A DNA stretch of 64,000 nucleotides from the NCBI RefSeq assembly GCF_003544855.1, contig NZ_CP032101.1, positions 1-64,000 of the forward strand, written 5' to 3'. The notes below the pieces were generated by a model. It saw only the letters and a program-made list of their open reading frames with translations. It ran no database searches and was not told where the DNA came from. The position numbers and the translations under genes are program-made. Shown here one piece after another: positions 62,802 to 64,000 of this stretch. This DNA is from Malaciobacter marinus. GTDB lineage: Bacteria; Campylobacterota; Campylobacteria; Campylobacterales; Arcobacteraceae. Each line of letters begins with the position of its first letter. Position 1 is the stretch's first letter.

Positions 62802-64000
62802 TTACGACATAATACCTTTTATCATAAAGAATATTGATGCAGATAAAAGTCCAGCTGCAGGAACTGTTATTAACCATGCAGCAACAATTTTTTTGATTGC
62901 ATCTCTTTTTACATACTTAACTCTTTTTTTAGCTTTAAAATCTCTTTTTTCAATTCTTACTTGCTCTATTTTTTCTTCAATTAGTTTATAAAGTTCAACA
63001 ACTCTAATATATTCAGATTTGCTTTTTTTATTTTTATCTTCTAAGTCAATTAATTCCGCTTCATATTTATCAAGAATTTTTTTGTCTTTTTTTAATTTTT
63101 TTCTAATATCACTTAATATTTTTGATTCACTTGAATCTAAAAACTCTCTTAAGAACCCTACTCCAAATACTCCACCTACTGCAATATGTGTTGAAGATAC
63201 AGGTAGTCCTAATTGACTAGCAATAATAACAGTAATAGCTGCTGCCATTGCAATTGAAAATGCTCTTACTTGATCTAATTCTGTAATTTCTGAGCCAACT
63301 GTTTTGATGATTCTTGGTCCATAAAGAGCTAAACCTATTGCAATACCTAATGCACCTACAGCCATAACCCAAAAAGGAATTCCTACTTGTGAAGAAACAG
63401 ATGATTTAATAATTGCATCATTTATAGCAGCAAGTGGACCAATTGCATTTGCAACATCATTTGCACCATGAGCAAAAGATAAAAGTGCTGCTGAGAAAAT
63501 CAATGGTATTGTAAATAGTGAGTTAATGCCAAGTCTTGTATTGTCAATTTTTTGTGCAGATTTTTCAATTAGTGGTCTTACTACAAAGAAGACTATAAGG
63601 GCAATTATTAATCCTACTAAAGAAGCTGTCAAAAAATTAACTTTAATTAAATGTTTTATTCCCTTTACGATTAAATATGTAGAAAAGGCCCAAGACATAA
63701 TGGCAATTAAATATGGAACAAACTTTTTAGCTGAGCTTACCATATCTTTTTGAAACATAATATTTTTTTTAATAAATAATAAAAACAGTGCCGCAACCAC
63801 TCCACCAAAAACTGGGGAGATTATCCAAGAAGCTGCAATTTTAGCCATGGTTCCCCAAGAAACTATGGCAAAACCAGCTGCTGCAATTCCTGCACCCATA
63901 ACACCACCTACAATTGAGTGTGTTGTTGATACAGGAGCACCAACAGAAGTTGCAAAGTTTAACCAAAGTGCAGCTGAAAGTAGTGCTGCTGTCATTGCCC
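62802..64000 (-). CDS. Pit-family inorganic phosphate transporter (partial)
   Basis: Low-affinity phosphate/cation symporter. The frame is open to the edge of the window, so the N-terminus is missing here. About 399 codons are visible; the full gene should be longer. The signatures STTHSIVGGVMGAGIAAAG near 23-41 and SFAHGANDVANAIGPLAAIN near 175-194 mark the two PHO4 repeats, and STHIAVGGVFGVGFLRE near 268 the second STH motif. A cytoplasmic, heavily charged loop (about 290-365) lies before the last two membrane segments, typical of bacterial PiT relatives. No phoU/pit-accessory gene is visible before the AEC gene. Confidence 0.92.
   Translation of the reverse strand, partial: AMTAALLSAALWLNFATSVGAPVSTTHSIVGGVMGAGIAAAGFAIVSWGTMAKIAASWIISPVFGGVVAALFLLFIKKNIMFQKDMVSSAKKFVPYLIAIMSWAFSTYLIVKGIKHLIKVNFLTASLVGLIIALIVFFVVRPLIEKSAQKIDNTRLGINSLFTIPLIFSAALLSFAHGANDVANAIGPLAAINDAIIKSSVSSQVGIPFWVMAVGALGIAIGLALYGPRIIKTVGSEITELDQVRAFSIAMAAAITVIIASQLGLPVSSTHIAVGGVFGVGFLREFLDSSESKILSDIRKKLKKDKKILDKYEAELIDLEDKNKKSKSEYIRVVELYKLIEEKIEQVRIEKRDFKAKKRVKYVKRDAIKKIVAAWLITVPAAGLLSASIFFMIKGIMS

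Overview
The window is AT-rich, densely packed DNA that opens exactly at the dnaA start codon and runs through dnaN and gyrB. Protein families point to Campylobacterota, most likely the Arcobacter group: DnaA, RNase J with a long N-terminal tail, glutamyl-tRNA synthetase next to rlmN, CcoG, HemJ, and histidine kinases that almost all carry the H-box HQWRQPL. I assign lineage by recognition of these families; no database search was possible.

Layout. 1-4.9 kb is the replication block dnaA, a structured oriC candidate, dnaN and gyrB. 5-9.2 kb holds small accessory genes: a zinc-ribbon membrane protein, an NTF2-like secreted protein, an AraC regulator, a VOC enzyme, a leucine-rich-variant protein with a Cys cluster, queF and an HTH protein. 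The 4.5S SRP RNA lies at 9.25-9.36 kb on the minus strand. 9.5-18.6 kb has two membrane proteins, a Cache-type histidine kinase, an RluA-type enzyme, purB and class Ia ribonucleotide reductase nrdA-nrdB. 18.6-19.2 kb is a gene-poor, hairpin-rich stretch. 19.2-24.6 kb has a nitroreductase, another kinase, and the hybrid cluster protein hcp behind an FNR-type promoter, next to a GltD-like reductase. 24.9-28.7 kb has an OmpA-like lipoprotein with an HhH partner, a tiny membrane ORF, and an overlapping phosphatase/amidohydrolase/phosphomannomutase operon. 29.5-34.3 kb is an overlapping cassette of di-heme peroxidase, kinase, response regulator and second kinase.

34.3-44.2 kb has an Ada-like repair protein, glyA, ccoG, proA, trxA, two HxlR regulators flanking a zinc-free alcohol dehydrogenase relative, and the operon rlmN, small ORF, gltX. 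44.2-44.7 kb is intergenic and carries two perfect parS sites. 44.7-57.9 kb contains a nucleoside phosphorylase relative, a SIMPL-type protein, hisF, then a long plus-strand run: rsmA, rnj, kdsD, a pseudouridine synthase, rarA, hemJ, a PIN-PhoH ATPase, a D-2-hydroxyacid dehydrogenase, a Phd-like protein and a chemoreceptor. 57.9-64 kb (minus strand) has a TRAP binding protein, a BluB-like enzyme with a NifX-like partner, asnB, an AEC transporter whose true start appears to be ATT, and a Pit-type phosphate transporter cut by the window edge.

Most of the window is housekeeping. I did not find a CRISPR array, prophage, insertion sequence or large defence locus. The signals most worth pursuing are chromosome-organisation sites (oriC dyad, three parS-type sites), regulatory architecture (FNR box at -41.5 of hcp, precursor hairpin on the SRP RNA, overlapping trxA/HxlR promoters), two 33-codon membrane ORFs, a probable ATT start codon, and the peroxidase two-component cassette.
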